Position numbers and translations under genes: made by a program. A DNA stretch of 64,000 nucleotides from Planctomycetaceae bacterium (GTDB lineage Bacteria; Planctomycetota; Planctomycetia; Planctomycetales; Planctomycetaceae): assembly GCA_002726205.1 (NCBI GenBank), contig PBSL01000062.1:1-64000 (forward strand). The letters are read 5' to 3'. Positions within the stretch are counted from its first letter, which is position 1, and the number at the start of each line of letters is the position of its first letter. This document shows, piece by piece, positions 1 through 8,999 of the stretch. Below the pieces are notes generated by a model. It saw only the letters and a program-made list of their open reading frames with translations, was not told the DNA's origin and did not search any database.

Positions 1-180
1 ACATCCTGACATCGATCGACAATTGCCCCCAGTCGGTCTTCGGTCGTCGCCATGTCATTCGTCTTCGCTGTAGGTCATCAACGTGGTCACCTCGCACCCG
101 GCCAACGCCTCACGGCCTCCCAGTCCCAGCAACTCGATCACCACCGCACACCACAGCACCTCGGCTCCGGCGAAGCGGCG
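1..180. other. left-edge segment with no supportable gene
   Basis: This stretch precedes the recognisable part of the recombinase remnant. None of the three forward frames gives recombinase-like sequence here. The open frames are low-complexity and Ser/Pro/Arg-rich, as expected from reading GC-rich non-coding DNA. It is probably decayed upstream recombinase sequence or island DNA continuing to the left of the window. Confidence 0.5.
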
Positions 181-630
181 TGGGACGAAGCCCCGGAAGG
201 GGCCGAGTACGTCATCGTCAAGCGGCAAAAAGGAGGCAACCTGTGGACCCAATTGGGCAGGATCGTCAAGAGGGCGGGACTCAAACCCTGGCCCAGGATC
301 TTCCACAACCTGAGGGCCAGTCGGCAGACGGAACTGGAAACCCAACATCCGACCCACGTCGTGTGTTCCTGGATCGGCAACAGCCCGGCAGTCGCCCAAA
401 AGCACTACCTGCAGGTGACCGACGACCACTTCGAAAAAGCGCTGCGGAATGCGCTGCAGCAACCGGCCGTTTTGCCTCGCACGGGGTCGCAAACGGATTT
501 CCCGCAAATGAAACAACCCCCTGTGGTGCAGGGGGTTGCGGGCGGGTGCACCAAGGTGCGAAACCCACTAGCGGGAGTGGATGGGAATCGAACCCACCTG
601 GCGACTTTTCAGCCGCCACACTGGGTTTGA
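181..630 (+). pseudogene. tyrosine recombinase/integrase, C-terminal remnant
   Basis: The frame opening with WDEAPEGAEYV reads like the last third of a planctomycete phage-type tyrosine recombinase. It contains HNLRASRQTEL (the H-x-L-R box), then CSWIGNSP (the GHS-like box) and QKHYLQVTDDHF carrying the likely nucleophilic tyrosine. Nothing upstream in any frame supplies the N-terminal core-binding domain or the first catalytic arginine, so the gene is truncated or decayed. The frame has no stop of its own before position 628: it runs past a hairpin and into the oppositely oriented tRNA-Sec gene, whose antisense supplies the last residues. An integrase 3' end overlapping a tRNA 3' end is the usual geometry of tRNA-directed integration, so this is probably a relic of an island inserted at tRNA-Sec. 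Confidence 0.7.
514..538 (-). terminator. hairpin terminator downstream of tRNA-Sec
   Basis: A perfect 9-bp inverted repeat (CAACCCCCT / AGGGGGTTG) encloses a 7-nt loop. Read on the minus strand it lies 33 nt past the tRNA-Sec 3' end and is followed by a T-rich tract (TTGTTTCATTTG). On the plus strand the following bases are G/C-rich. It therefore best fits an intrinsic terminator for the minus-strand tRNA transcript. Confidence 0.6.
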
Positions 631-665
631 AACCCAGGGCGGTCACCAGATCCGCGAACACTCCC
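572..665 (-). tRNA. selC: tRNA-Sec (anticodon UCA)
   Basis: The minus-strand sequence folds as a 94-nt selenocysteine tRNA. The acceptor begins GGGAGTGT and pairs with CCACTCCC (8 bp with the last pair mismatched), followed by discriminator G. The anticodon stem CTGGG/CCCAG encloses the loop TTTCAAA, giving anticodon TCA (template positions 628-630). The variable arm is long, with TGGCGGC pairing to GTCGCCA around TGAAAA. The T arm is GTGGG-TTCGATT-CCCAT. The extended acceptor, long variable arm and UCA anticodon together separate it from tRNA-Ser and tRNA-Leu. CCA is not encoded. Its presence implies the organism recodes UGA as selenocysteine; selA, selB and selD are not in this window. It lies 106 nt beyond the last gene of the MoxR/vWA operon on the same strand. 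Confidence 0.93.
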
Positions 666-727
666 GAATTTTTCGCTGAGCCGATGGTGTCCTGCTTCAC
701 TTTTCACCAGCTCGCTCAGCCTTCTCG

Positions 728-756
728 ATCCTAGGGCGCGGGGTGGGACGAGTCAA
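728..756 (-). promoter_or_regulatory. selC: candidate sigma-70 promoter for tRNA-Sec
   Basis: On the minus strand TTGACT (751-756; 5 of 6 matches to TTGACA) is followed after 17 nt by TAGGAT (728-733; 4 of 6 matches to TATAAT). Transcription would start near 721, giving a leader of about 55 nt before the tRNA at 665. It sits inside the inverted repeat that follows the vWA gene. The call rests on consensus matching only. Confidence 0.35.
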
Positions 757-768
757 ACTTCCCGCGCC
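735..768 (-). terminator. inverted repeat directly after the MoxR/vWA operon
   Basis: GGCGCGGG (735-742) and CCCGCGCC (761-768) form a perfect 8-bp stem with an 18-nt loop, starting 3 nt past the stop codon of the last vWA gene. No T tract follows on the minus strand, so it may be an attenuating or RNA-protective hairpin rather than a strong terminator. Its loop contains the candidate -35 element of tRNA-Sec. Confidence 0.4.
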
Positions 769-770
769 GA

Positions 771-3593
771 TCACTTCAGGCGACGGCGGGCGCGCGACTT
801 GGCCTGACGGAACACGTCGGCGGCTGCCGGACGGTCCGGGGTCGATGGCTCAACAGTGTCCGCCGACGCGACGACCCGAGCAGGGGAAGGATCGGCCGGC
901 CGGTCCGCCGAGACCGGTGACGAACCGCGACGGCTTCGCCAGGCCGGCTTCGGTCGAGAGGGGGCCACCACCTTCCCGGTCGCCGAACGCGTGAAACGCT
1001 CACCGGAACGACTCCAGAGATTCAGGCGACGACCGGCGATTTCCATGACCAGCACGACCATGCTGGCGACAAACAACCAGGGCAACAGTGACACCCGCTG
1101 AGAACTTCTCGGCGGATCGGCATAGATTTCGGTGACATCGGTCCGCTGACGGCCCTCGCTGATCAACGCCACTTCCGCGAGCACCTCGCCCCCCGACGGC
1201 AAATCGATCCGCGGCACGAACTCGGGCGAATACGGCAACGTCACCACCGGCCCCCGGGCGAATTGACGATCGGGGCCGCGAACCAACGTCCGGTAGGTCC
1301 CCGTCCGAGCCAACCGCACCCGCGCCTCCAGCGAATTCGGTCCCGTCCAGGCCAGATCCGGCTCCAACGGTTCCTGCCGCTCCCGGCCCGGGGGAATCAC
1401 CAGCACCCGTGGTGGAGCCAGCCGGTAAGCCGCAGCCCGCTCCGGATCCAGCTCGACCCGGACCACCGCATCCTGGCCCTCGCGAATCATCTCGACGAAA
1501 ACCTCGTCCAACTCGCCCGCACCACTGAGCAGCCAGCGGGTGTGCGTTACCAGGAAGTCAGCGTACCCGTCCCAGCGACCAAACTCGCCCGAGAACTTTC
1601 CGTCGACCTCCAGCGTGATCGCCACCGCCCGACCCAGGCCCCGGTACCACGCCGCCGACCACGGCGCCTGGTACTCGTCCTCGGACGCGACCACCGTCGT
1701 CGCATCGGGCTTGATGTAGCAGAGGTTGTAGCCGTCGGACCTGGGAAAGGCCTCTTCGCCAAGGTCACCCAGCAGCCGCACGCCCGGTTGGAAGGCCCCG
1801 GCAATCCCCTCGGCCTGCGACTCGCCATCCTTCTTGATGAACGTGTTCCGCGCCACGCTGATCGTGTCCTGGGCAAACAGCCGGGGCAGTTCCTGCGGAT
1901 CGGTCGAGAACATGATGTTGCCTCGGCCCCGCCTGGCAATGTCCTTGAGCAATTCGGCGTCCGGGTCGGTCTCGGTGCCCAGCCCGATCACGCTGACGGT
2001 GATCTCGCCCTTCTCGAAGTTCTCCAGCAGTTGCTTGTAGTTGCCCGGTTGTTCGCTGTCGGCAGCGTCGGAAAAGAGCAGGATGTGACGCGTCGAGTAG
2101 TCGCCGGCCTTGCCCAGTTCCTTGCCCGCGGCCACCAGCGCCTCGTAGACAAAAATCCCTCCCCCCATGCTCTCGATCTTCAACGCCCGGCTGGCGATTG
2201 CCGCGGGATCGGTCACCTCGATCAGCGGCTGGATCACGTGGGGGGAACTGTCGACGGCGATCACTGACACCTTGTCCGAACGCGACAGCAATCTCACGCA
2301 TTCGGCCGTTCCCAGGTTGGCCAGGTCCATCTTCGTCTTTCCGCCGGCGACGGGCACCGCCATGCTGCCCGAACGGTCCAGCACGATGGCCATCGCCACC
2401 CGCAGCTTCCGGTGCTCCTCGCGCAATTCCATCGACACCGGCAACACGTCATCCAGCGGACTCTTGAAATATCCTCCCTGTCCGAAGCTCCGCTCGCCCC
2501 CGGTCAACAGCAGCCCCCCGCCCAGTTCCTCGACGTACTGGGCCAGCCGGGCCATCTTCAACCGCCCCAGGTCGTCGGCCGGCGTATTCTCGATGATCAC
2601 GGCCCGGTAGCCGTCGAGTGCGTCGAGCGTCAGCGGATGAGCGGCGGCACGGGCAAGATCGACGGGCAGGTCGGCCGCCTGCAACGCCCGCAGCAGGTTG
2701 CCTCCCTTGCCGTCGCCGGTCAGCAGCAACAGCCGCGGACCGGCCTCGACCCGCACGACACCCGACCCCCGGTTGTTCTCGACGACCGGGTCGTTGGCCG
2801 TCTCCAGTTCGACCGAGTAACGATGAACACCGCCGGATTCGAGAATGTCGCGAAACAGCAGCCGGTTGCGACCCGAGCGGAATCGCCGCGAGGTCTTTGC
2901 CAGCAATTCGCCGTCGCGGAGCACCCTGACGGTTCCCGACCGCTCGCCGTCGGACGCTATCCAGACGGAAAACTGGAACGGTTCGCGAGGGGCCACGGCC
3001 ATCGGCAGCCGCACGGCCTCGACCGCCGCGTCGCCCACCCGCAACCGTTCGAACAGCCGGAAATCGATCGGCACCCCCGCCTCGCGGGCCCGCCTTGCCG
3101 CCGACAGCGGATCGCTGCCGTTGGATTCACCGTCGCTGAGCACCAGCACCCGCGCCGGGCGACGAGGATCGACCAGGTTCAGCGATGTCGTCAACGATGC
3201 GGCCAGGTCACTGCCGTCGGGATCGATCACCCGGGCAAATTCTCCGCCAAGTGTCTTGTCGTGCGAGAGTTCCTGTTCAACACGCGGTTCGCCGCCCAGG
3301 GTGACCACCGCCAACCGGTCGCCGGCCCCGCGCGTGTTCTCCAGGTCGGCGATCAACTCGACGGCCGCCGCCTGGTTCTCCGCCGAAACCGATCGCGATC
3401 GGTCGACCACGAGGATCACGTCGAGCCCGTCGCCGCCGATGTCCCACCGCGGCCCGGCCAGTGCCACGACCAGCAGTCCGAGCAATCCCGCCCGCAACCA
3501 GCCGGTCGCGCCGGAAACACGAAACCATTGCCAGTAGGCCCACCCCAGCGGCAGGCCGAGCAACAGCAGGGCGGGAACTTCGAACTCGATCAT
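771..3593 (-). CDS. membrane protein with two vWA domains flanking a glutamine-amidotransferase-like domain
   Basis: A 940-aa inner-membrane protein. Two hydrophobic segments (about residues 7-22 and 32-47) precede a first vWA domain with VVDRSRSV (Asp64; the MIDAS is only partly conserved). A segment around 283-375 resembles the GATase1-like fold seen in such proteins (LLLLTGDGKGGN ... GGGLLLTGGERSFGQGG). A second vWA domain has a canonical MIDAS, LDRSGSM (Asp406), and a C-terminal membrane segment (LLPWLFVASMVVLVMEIAG) precedes a basic tail. The ATG at 3593 overlaps the stop of the upstream vWA gene as ATGA, so the longer open frame reaching 4370 is not used. It is the last gene of the MoxR-DUF58-vWA string. 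vWA proteins of such operons are thought to act with the MoxR AAA+ ATPase as metal-dependent adaptors; the substrate here is unknown. Confidence 0.85.
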   Translation of the reverse strand: MIEFEVPALLLLGLPLGWAYWQWFRVSGATGWLRAGLLGLLVVALAGPRWDIGGDGLDVILVVDRSRSVSAENQAAAVELIADLENTRGAGDRLAVVTLGGEPRVEQELSHDKTLGGEFARVIDPDGSDLAASLTTSLNLVDPRRPARVLVLSDGESNGSDPLSAARRAREAGVPIDFRLFERLRVGDAAVEAVRLPMAVAPREPFQFSVWIASDGERSGTVRVLRDGELLAKTSRRFRSGRNRLLFRDILESGGVHRYSVELETANDPVVENNRGSGVVRVEAGPRLLLLTGDGKGGNLLRALQAADLPVDLARAAAHPLTLDALDGYRAVIIENTPADDLGRLKMARLAQYVEELGGGLLLTGGERSFGQGGYFKSPLDDVLPVSMELREEHRKLRVAMAIVLDRSGSMAVPVAGGKTKMDLANLGTAECVRLLSRSDKVSVIAVDSSPHVIQPLIEVTDPAAIASRALKIESMGGGIFVYEALVAAGKELGKAGDYSTRHILLFSDAADSEQPGNYKQLLENFEKGEITVSVIGLGTETDPDAELLKDIARRGRGNIMFSTDPQELPRLFAQDTISVARNTFIKKDGESQAEGIAGAFQPGVRLLGDLGEEAFPRSDGYNLCYIKPDATTVVASEDEYQAPWSAAWYRGLGRAVAITLEVDGKFSGEFGRWDGYADFLVTHTRWLLSGAGELDEVFVEMIREGQDAVVRVELDPERAAAYRLAPPRVLVIPPGRERQEPLEPDLAWTGPNSLEARVRLARTGTYRTLVRGPDRQFARGPVVTLPYSPEFVPRIDLPSGGEVLAEVALISEGRQRTDVTEIYADPPRSSQRVSLLPWLFVASMVVLVMEIAGRRLNLWSRSGERFTRSATGKVVAPSRPKPAWRSRRGSSPVSADRPADPSPARVVASADTVEPSTPDRPAAADVFRQAKSRARRRLK

Positions 3594-5494
3594 GAGGACT
3601 TCAAGAAGCGTGGTTTGGACAGCGGACCCGCGGTGACACCGGCTGCCTGCCGCAACACCTGCCAATCGGCCACCGCCAGGCCGATCACCATCAGGATGCC
3701 CAGCAGGATCAGCCAGGTGTAGGGAGAATCGATGCGAAAGCCGGTCGTCACCACTGGCACCGCAGCAGCACGCTCGCCAGCGGTCAGCGACACCAGCGAC
3801 GACTCGACCGGATCCTGGAAATTGACCGCGAACCGGGCCAGTCGTCGGTCGCCGTCTGTCAACGTGTACAACCCCGACCGCGTCAACCCGGTGATTTCGA
3901 CCAACCGGCCCCGGGCCACCTGCCGTCGCCGGCCACCACCTTCCAGCTGCAACAACTTGTCTCCATCGGCCGCCGTATCGTCGATCCGGAACCGCACGTT
4001 TTCGCTCACCCGATAATTCACCCGCCGCAATCCCGGCCGGCTGTCGCGGCACTCTTCCAGCAGGTTGCTGATCAGGATGGGCCAGTCGGGCGTGTCGGGC
4101 AGGTTGCTGCGGGCCAGGTCGATGTTGAGCACGAACACCGTCGAGCGGGTATCGAGTTTCCGGGCCAGCAACGAGCGAGAGCCCGACGTGACCAACGGCG
4201 TGTGATCGAATGCCAGGTCCTGGACGCCACCCCAGATCACTCCTCCCAGCACGACCCCGTCGAGCAGTGGATGGCGTTTTTCCAGGACGTAGGCCGAACG
4301 ATCCGAGAGATCGACGGCTCGTTTCCTGGCCGCCGGATCTTCGTCGACGGGTCCCACGCCCAGCCACCATTGATCGCTGCTGCCGGTTGCGACCTCGGCG
4401 ACACGCGCGATCACCAGGTCGGCCTCGCCGCTGCCGACAGCCCGCCAGTCCGGCAGCGTGACCAGGACACGGTTGAGCTGCTGCCTGGCAATCGAGTCGG
4501 CCGGCAATGTCATGGCCACCCCGACGGTCCTGGCGACGGGTTCGACCAGCCGCACCCGGCTGTCCAGTTCCAGGGCATCGCGAGAGCCGCTGATCCGGAT
4601 ATCGATTTCTCCAAGCCCCGGCCGCACGCCGACCTGCAACGGCTGCGAACGGCCTGCCGCCAGTTCGACAGTCCGGCTGAAAACCGGCTGGTCCTGCTGA
4701 CCGTTGACTGCGGTGGCGGTGACCGTGCCAGTCGTGTCCCGCCGGCCCAGGTTGACCAGTCTCAGGGTGATTTCTCCCATGGCACCGGCCGTCGCCTTGT
4801 CTTCTGGTCGTGTCCAGCGGGCCGCGGTGATGGCGAGGTTGGGCTGCGGTTCCCCGACGGAAACGACGGCAAACCGGGTTGGCAAATTCGCTCGCTCGGA
4901 ATCCGGGATCGTGTCGGTCAGAAAGATCAGCCGGCCCGACGCTTCGGCCAGTTGATCGGCCAGGTCCCAGGCCGGCTGAAAATCGTGCTGCACCGCCTGG
5001 GGACTCCAGTGCGCCAGCGCGGCCGAGACCTCGTCCGGGTGCCCCTGGGGTCCGAACAGCAACGTCGGCCGCCGACCCGACTCGATCAAGGTCACGGCAC
5101 TGCCCTGGGGCAGATCTTTCAATCGCCTCTCCAGGTCCTCGATCGCCAGTTCGCGAAACGTCCTGGCCGGACCGCCGGCGGTCAATCGATGTGCCGACAT
5201 CGAGGCGGAACCGTCGAGCACGGCGACCAGGTGAATGGCCCGGTCAAACGAGTCGACCTGCGGTCGCGCCAGCGCGAGTGCCAGGACGAGGGCGGCGAGG
5301 AGTTCGAGGATCAGCGTGGCGGTGATCGGCAACCGTTCGCGACGGCGGCCGGGCGTGTGTGTCATCCGGGCAACGCCCCAGAGATGCAGTCCGGCCACCG
5401 GCAACCGGGGATAACGCCGATGGAAGAGGTGGATCGCGGCGATGGTCGGCAGTGCCGCCAGTGCCAACAGTCCCCAGGGATTGGCGAATGACAT
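3590..5494 (-). CDS. BatA-like N-terminal membrane domain plus vWA protein
   Basis: A 634-aa protein. It begins with the aerotolerance (BatA) type N-terminus: a membrane segment at 4-22 ending in HLFHRRYPR, then a second membrane segment at 57-77. A vWA-like domain follows with AVLDGSASMS (Asp94, D-x-S-x-S MIDAS). A long beta-rich extracytoplasmic region leads to a C-terminal membrane helix (YTWLILLGILMVIGLAVADW). The ATG at 5494 overlaps the DUF58 stop by one base (TGATG), which fixes the start; the longer in-frame opening upstream reads through the DUF58 gene in another frame. Its stop overlaps the next vWA gene as ATGA. It is probably a membrane partner of the MoxR ATPase encoded in the same operon. 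Confidence 0.85.
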   Translation of the reverse strand: MSFANPWGLLALAALPTIAAIHLFHRRYPRLPVAGLHLWGVARMTHTPGRRRERLPITATLILELLAALVLALALARPQVDSFDRAIHLVAVLDGSASMSAHRLTAGGPARTFRELAIEDLERRLKDLPQGSAVTLIESGRRPTLLFGPQGHPDEVSAALAHWSPQAVQHDFQPAWDLADQLAEASGRLIFLTDTIPDSERANLPTRFAVVSVGEPQPNLAITAARWTRPEDKATAGAMGEITLRLVNLGRRDTTGTVTATAVNGQQDQPVFSRTVELAAGRSQPLQVGVRPGLGEIDIRISGSRDALELDSRVRLVEPVARTVGVAMTLPADSIARQQLNRVLVTLPDWRAVGSGEADLVIARVAEVATGSSDQWWLGVGPVDEDPAARKRAVDLSDRSAYVLEKRHPLLDGVVLGGVIWGGVQDLAFDHTPLVTSGSRSLLARKLDTRSTVFVLNIDLARSNLPDTPDWPILISNLLEECRDSRPGLRRVNYRVSENVRFRIDDTAADGDKLLQLEGGGRRRQVARGRLVEITGLTRSGLYTLTDGDRRLARFAVNFQDPVESSLVSLTAGERAAAVPVVTTGFRIDSPYTWLILLGILMVIGLAVADWQVLRQAAGVTAGPLSKPRFLKSS

Positions 5495-6348
5495 CAGGCG
5501 ACCCTCAGGATGCCCGAGGCACATAGCGTGTCGCGACACACCTGTTCGAGTCCCGACTCGGCCTCGAGGGTGACGAATGTCGCTTCGGCACGCCGGCAGG
5601 CCCTCGACAGCGATGTTTGCAGGGTCCGCAACCGCCCGAGGTATTCGTCGATCGCCGCCGGGTTGAGCAACAAGTCGGCCTCGGCCGCGGTCTCGTGATC
5701 CACCAGCCGGCGTCCACCCAGTGGCGTCGGATTCGATTCCCAGGCACCCAGTACCTGGATCACCCACAGGGTCGCCGCATCCGAGGCCAACCGCTTGACG
5801 AGTGCCTCGGGATCCAGCGGAAACAGAAAATCGCTGATGACGATGCGGACCGATCGAGGCTTGAGCGGGATGCGGCCCTCGGCAAGCAGGTCGGCCAGCG
5901 TGGCCCGCGATTCGAACGGCCACCCGGCCAGCCGCTCGATACCGTCCAGGCCGATCCGCTCCAGCGGTCGTCGGTCCTCGAGTGGAATCACGACCGGGGA
6001 ACCACCGAGTCCTCCCGAGAGCATCGCGAAGAGCCCGGCCAGTTGACGAGCCAACCCGGCCTTGGCTTCGACGACCGACATCGAACGGCTGGCGTCGACA
6101 AGGATCTCGGCCCGTGGACTGATCTCCTCGCGATACAACCGGACCATCAACGTGTCGCTGCGGCCGTAGGCGGCCCAATCCAGGTGCCGGATGTCGTCGC
6201 CGGGCGTGTACTCGCGGTACTCCTGGAACTCCAGTGAACTCCCCGTTCCCCGCCCCAGCAGTTCGCCGGCGCGGCCCGAGGCGGGCATCTTCAGCAGACC
6301 CAGCTGGTAGGTATCGGCCGCCCGCCGGACATCCACATCGTTACGCAC
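5494..6348 (-). CDS. DUF58 domain-containing protein
   Basis: A 284-aa cytoplasmic protein. It shows the DUF58 signature YTPGDDIRHLDW (residues 48-59 from the chosen start) and a degenerate vWA-like fold beginning LVDASRSMS (Asp85). GTG at 6348 is taken as the start: it has GGAGGG about 9 nt upstream and overlaps the stop of the ABC permease gene (TAA at 6341-6343). An upstream ATG at 6414 would add 22 Arg/His-rich residues encoded antisense-like within the PTPQ repeat of the permease gene, and is less likely. DUF58 proteins are regular partners of MoxR ATPases, and here it lies between the ABC permease and the BatA-like gene with overlaps on both sides, indicating translational coupling. Confidence 0.83.
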   Translation of the reverse strand: MRNDVDVRRAADTYQLGLLKMPASGRAGELLGRGTGSSLEFQEYREYTPGDDIRHLDWAAYGRSDTLMVRLYREEISPRAEILVDASRSMSVVEAKAGLARQLAGLFAMLSGGLGGSPVVIPLEDRRPLERIGLDGIERLAGWPFESRATLADLLAEGRIPLKPRSVRIVISDFLFPLDPEALVKRLASDAATLWVIQVLGAWESNPTPLGGRRLVDHETAAEADLLLNPAAIDEYLGRLRTLQTSLSRACRRAEATFVTLEAESGLEQVCRDTLCASGILRVA

Positions 6349-7909
6349 CGCTGGAGCCCTCCGGCGGATCGTGTTGCGGTGTCGGCTGCGGTGTCGGCTG
6401 CGGTGTCGGGCCATCTGTCACGGCCCTGATTCCCCGGTACATCGCCGGCAGGTTAACCAGCAGCAACACGGCCGCTGCGAACAGCAGGATGATCATCGCG
6501 GCGACGCCGGCGGCAAAGCCTATCCGCCCCGCGTCATCGACTTCGGCGACCATGACGAACGGGTTCAAGGCATGGATCACCGAGAAGCTGTTGCGACCGG
6601 AGATGATCATCGGGACCATCGAGACGAACTGGACAAGGACAAACAGCAGCACCGTCAAGACGCGAACATGGGCGTTGGTGATGCGATAAGAGACCTTGCG
6701 TGCCCACCGGGAAATTATCGCGGCGACGCCGAGCCAGACGACCGCGTTGAGTACCAGTACGAACGTGCCGACGACTCCGCGGGCGTGCCGTGCCGTGGCC
6801 ACTCCAAGAACTCCAGCCAGCAGCGCCATCCCCAGGCACAAGATGGCAAGGTGCCCGAACACGAGTACCAGCCCTCGTGACCCGCCCGGCAGGAACGGTG
6901 CCGACAGCAGTCGCCGGCCGCGTGACGTGGAAAACCGGCTGCGAATCCGCCGCGACAGAAATTCGCTCTCGGTCACCAGGAACAACCCGGCGACGGTCCA
7001 GTGCAGTGTGGCCAACGTGCCAACGACCAGCTGGGCATCCTCGTCCATGGCCACGCCAACATTCACGACAGACAGCAGTGCTATCGCCGCAACGAACAGC
7101 CAGAACTGGATCGTGAGGATCCAGCGAATTCCGGAACTGCGGTTGCCCGAGGCAAACGTGATCCGGGAGATGGTCACCTGCTGGGCGAGAGCGATGTAGG
7201 AGGATCCCAGCACCACGCAGATACCCGTCACCAGCCAGAAATTTGGTTCATCCATTTCTCGCTGAGCTTCTCCGACGACAACGAAACTCAGCGCCGTGCT
7301 CCAGCCGATCAACAACATCACGATCAACCCGACGAGGTTGGTTGTCTGCCACTGGGCATGCCGCGAGGAAACGCTGGTCATCATCGCCACGCTGCACAGC
7401 GCGATCGACCACAGGAACGACAGTGCCAGGACCCAGGACACCCAGAGAACGTCGAATCCCTGCAGGATCGAGGTGAAGGCGATAAACGGGGCGATCGCCG
7501 AGTAATAGACAAGTACCTGCAGGACCGAGCTGGCAAGCTTGCCCTGGACGATGCGGCGAGGTTCCAGCGTGGTGATCGTCAGCAGGTCGTAGGTATGTTG
7601 TTCGCGTTCGACCAGCAGGCTGCGATAGGCCCCGAACGGGACCACGACAAAGGCGGCAAACGAGAGCACCGCGTAATACCAGCCGAAGAACATCTCGGCC
7701 GTCGGGTCGGTTTCGAGTCTTTCCCACTGGGAGAGCGTTCCGAGCGTGAGGACCACCCAGCTGACCGCGATGAACATCAGGAAGACCATCGCGAAGAACG
7801 TGCCCTGCGTCGATTGCCGGGTTTCCTTGACCAGGATCGGGTTGAGACGATCGCTGAGCCGTTCGATCAACCCGACGGTGCGGTCCAGCGTGCGGTCAAC
7901 AACACTCAT
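6341..7909 (-). CDS. ABC transporter permease (ABC-2 type, about 12 TM)
   Basis: A 522-aa polytopic membrane protein with hydrophobic segments spread over the whole length. The first lie near residues 38-60 and 78-98 and the last at about 475-495. A cytoplasmic loop, LVEREQHTYDLLTITTLEPR, is typical of ABC-2 permeases such as GldF/YhaP-like exporters. It ends in a proline-rich tail built from three copies of a PTPQ unit. It follows the ABC ATPase gene by 49 nt on the same strand and is presumably its membrane partner. Its last bases overlap the GTG start of the DUF58 gene. The transported substrate cannot be deduced; the position inside a MoxR/vWA operon suggests a role in envelope assembly or protein maturation. 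Confidence 0.8.
   Translation of the reverse strand: MSVVDRTLDRTVGLIERLSDRLNPILVKETRQSTQGTFFAMVFLMFIAVSWVVLTLGTLSQWERLETDPTAEMFFGWYYAVLSFAAFVVVPFGAYRSLLVEREQHTYDLLTITTLEPRRIVQGKLASSVLQVLVYYSAIAPFIAFTSILQGFDVLWVSWVLALSFLWSIALCSVAMMTSVSSRHAQWQTTNLVGLIVMLLIGWSTALSFVVVGEAQREMDEPNFWLVTGICVVLGSSYIALAQQVTISRITFASGNRSSGIRWILTIQFWLFVAAIALLSVVNVGVAMDEDAQLVVGTLATLHWTVAGLFLVTESEFLSRRIRSRFSTSRGRRLLSAPFLPGGSRGLVLVFGHLAILCLGMALLAGVLGVATARHARGVVGTFVLVLNAVVWLGVAAIISRWARKVSYRITNAHVRVLTVLLFVLVQFVSMVPMIISGRNSFSVIHALNPFVMVAEVDDAGRIGFAAGVAAMIILLFAAAVLLLVNLPAMYRGIRAVTDGPTPQPTPQPTPQHDPPEGSSGA
6375..6410. repeat. 12-bp tandem repeat, three copies
   Basis: Three head-to-tail copies of TGCGGTGTCGGC (the last copy ends in G) encode the Pro-Thr-Pro-Gln tail of the ABC permease on the minus strand. 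It is a potentially length-variable microsatellite at a surface-exposed protein terminus, just before the DUF58 start. Confidence 0.8.
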
Positions 7910-7958
7910 GCATTCACCTTGCCATCAACCCTGGATGCCGCGGGCCTGATCGCTTCGT

Positions 7959-8957
7959 TCATTGCAGTTCTCCCCGGGTGATCCGCATGAACGTGTCTTC
8001 CAGCGACTGCGTCTTGGTCTCGAAACTGACCACGCGAAAATCGGCAAGCACAATCGCTTTCAGCAATCCGTGCCGTGCATCGTCGTCCCCGGAAAAAGTG
8101 ATCGTCAGCCGTTGCCCGGCCACCGTGACCTGGTCGACGTAAGCCTGCTGAACAAGCCACGTCTCCAGGCCCCCGGCATCACCGAGCATCGTCACCTCGA
8201 TTTCGGTCACCGGCGCGGATTCGACATCCACTTCCACCGAGGAACCCGTTCCCTGCTGAAGTTCCTCGATCGTTCCAGAGGCCAGGATCTTGCCAGCCTC
8301 GATGATCGACACGCTGTCGCAGATTTCGCCGAGTTCGGTGAGGATGTGCGAGCTGATCAGGACCGTCTTGGACATCTCGGTCGCGAGCAACCGGATCAAC
8401 TCGCGAAGTTCCACCCGGGCCCTGGGATCCAGTCCCGCGGCGGGTTCATCGAGGATCAGGACCTCGGGGTCGTGGATCAGCGTCCGGCCCAGGCACAGCC
8501 GTTGTGACATGCCCTTCGACAACGTGTCGATCTGCTTGTCGAGCAACGGTTCCAGTTCGGCAAACGCCAACACCCGCTCGATGGCATCTCGTCGCACGGC
8601 CCCGCGAAACCCGTAGGCCCGGGCGAAAAAATCCAGGTACTCGAGGATATTCATGTTCGGATACCGCCCGAACGAATCGGGCATGAATCCGAGCACCCGC
8701 CGAACCCGGTCGGGTTCGTTGATCACCGACTCGCCGCAGATCAATGCATCGCCGGCAATCGGCAGATCCAACGTCGCCAGGATCCGCATCGCCGTCGTCT
8801 TGCCGGCCCCGTTGGGGCCGATGAACCCCATCACCTGGCCGGGGTACGCGGAAAACGACACGTTGTCGACGGCCCGCAGCGTGCCGAAGAACCGGTGCAG
8901 GTTCCTCAGCTCGATCGTCGGCGACAACCCGGCGTTCTCTGCGACCATTTCTACCAT
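7959..8957 (-). CDS. ABC transporter ATP-binding protein
   Basis: A 332-aa ATPase subunit with all motifs intact: Walker A GPNGAGKT (residues 47-54), signature LSKGMSQRL, Walker B VLILDEPAAGLDPRA, and the H-loop in LISSHILTELGEIC. The sequence resembles the CcmA/GldA-type ATPases that pair with ABC-2 permeases. The C-terminal hundred residues form an extra domain, as in many exporter ATPases. It starts with ATG at 8957, 42 nt after the large membrane protein gene, and is followed by the permease gene. It energises the transporter encoded inside the MoxR operon. Confidence 0.9.
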   Translation of the reverse strand: MVEMVAENAGLSPTIELRNLHRFFGTLRAVDNVSFSAYPGQVMGFIGPNGAGKTTAMRILATLDLPIAGDALICGESVINEPDRVRRVLGFMPDSFGRYPNMNILEYLDFFARAYGFRGAVRRDAIERVLAFAELEPLLDKQIDTLSKGMSQRLCLGRTLIHDPEVLILDEPAAGLDPRARVELRELIRLLATEMSKTVLISSHILTELGEICDSVSIIEAGKILASGTIEELQQGTGSSVEVDVESAPVTEIEVTMLGDAGGLETWLVQQAYVDQVTVAGQRLTITFSGDDDARHGLLKAIVLADFRVVSFETKTQSLEDTFMRITRGELQ

Positions 8958-8999
8958 CCTGCGTACTTCTCCGACCGGTTCGACACCGGCGAACTGCTG

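Noticed and set aside
572-665. tRNA-Ser or tRNA-Leu as identity for the tRNA
   Set aside because: The anticodon loop TTTCAAA gives UCA, a stop-codon anticodon, and the acceptor/T-arm lengths match the tRNA-Sec form. A serine or leucine tRNA would not read UGA.
3594-4370. N-terminal extension of the last vWA protein
   Set aside because: It is read from the upstream vWA gene in another frame and is Arg/Gly-rich nonsense. The ATGA overlap at 3590-3593 fixes the real start. The same reasoning removes extensions at 5495-6178, 11151-11231, 20246-20623, 22771-23103, 44048-44197 and 45046-45297.
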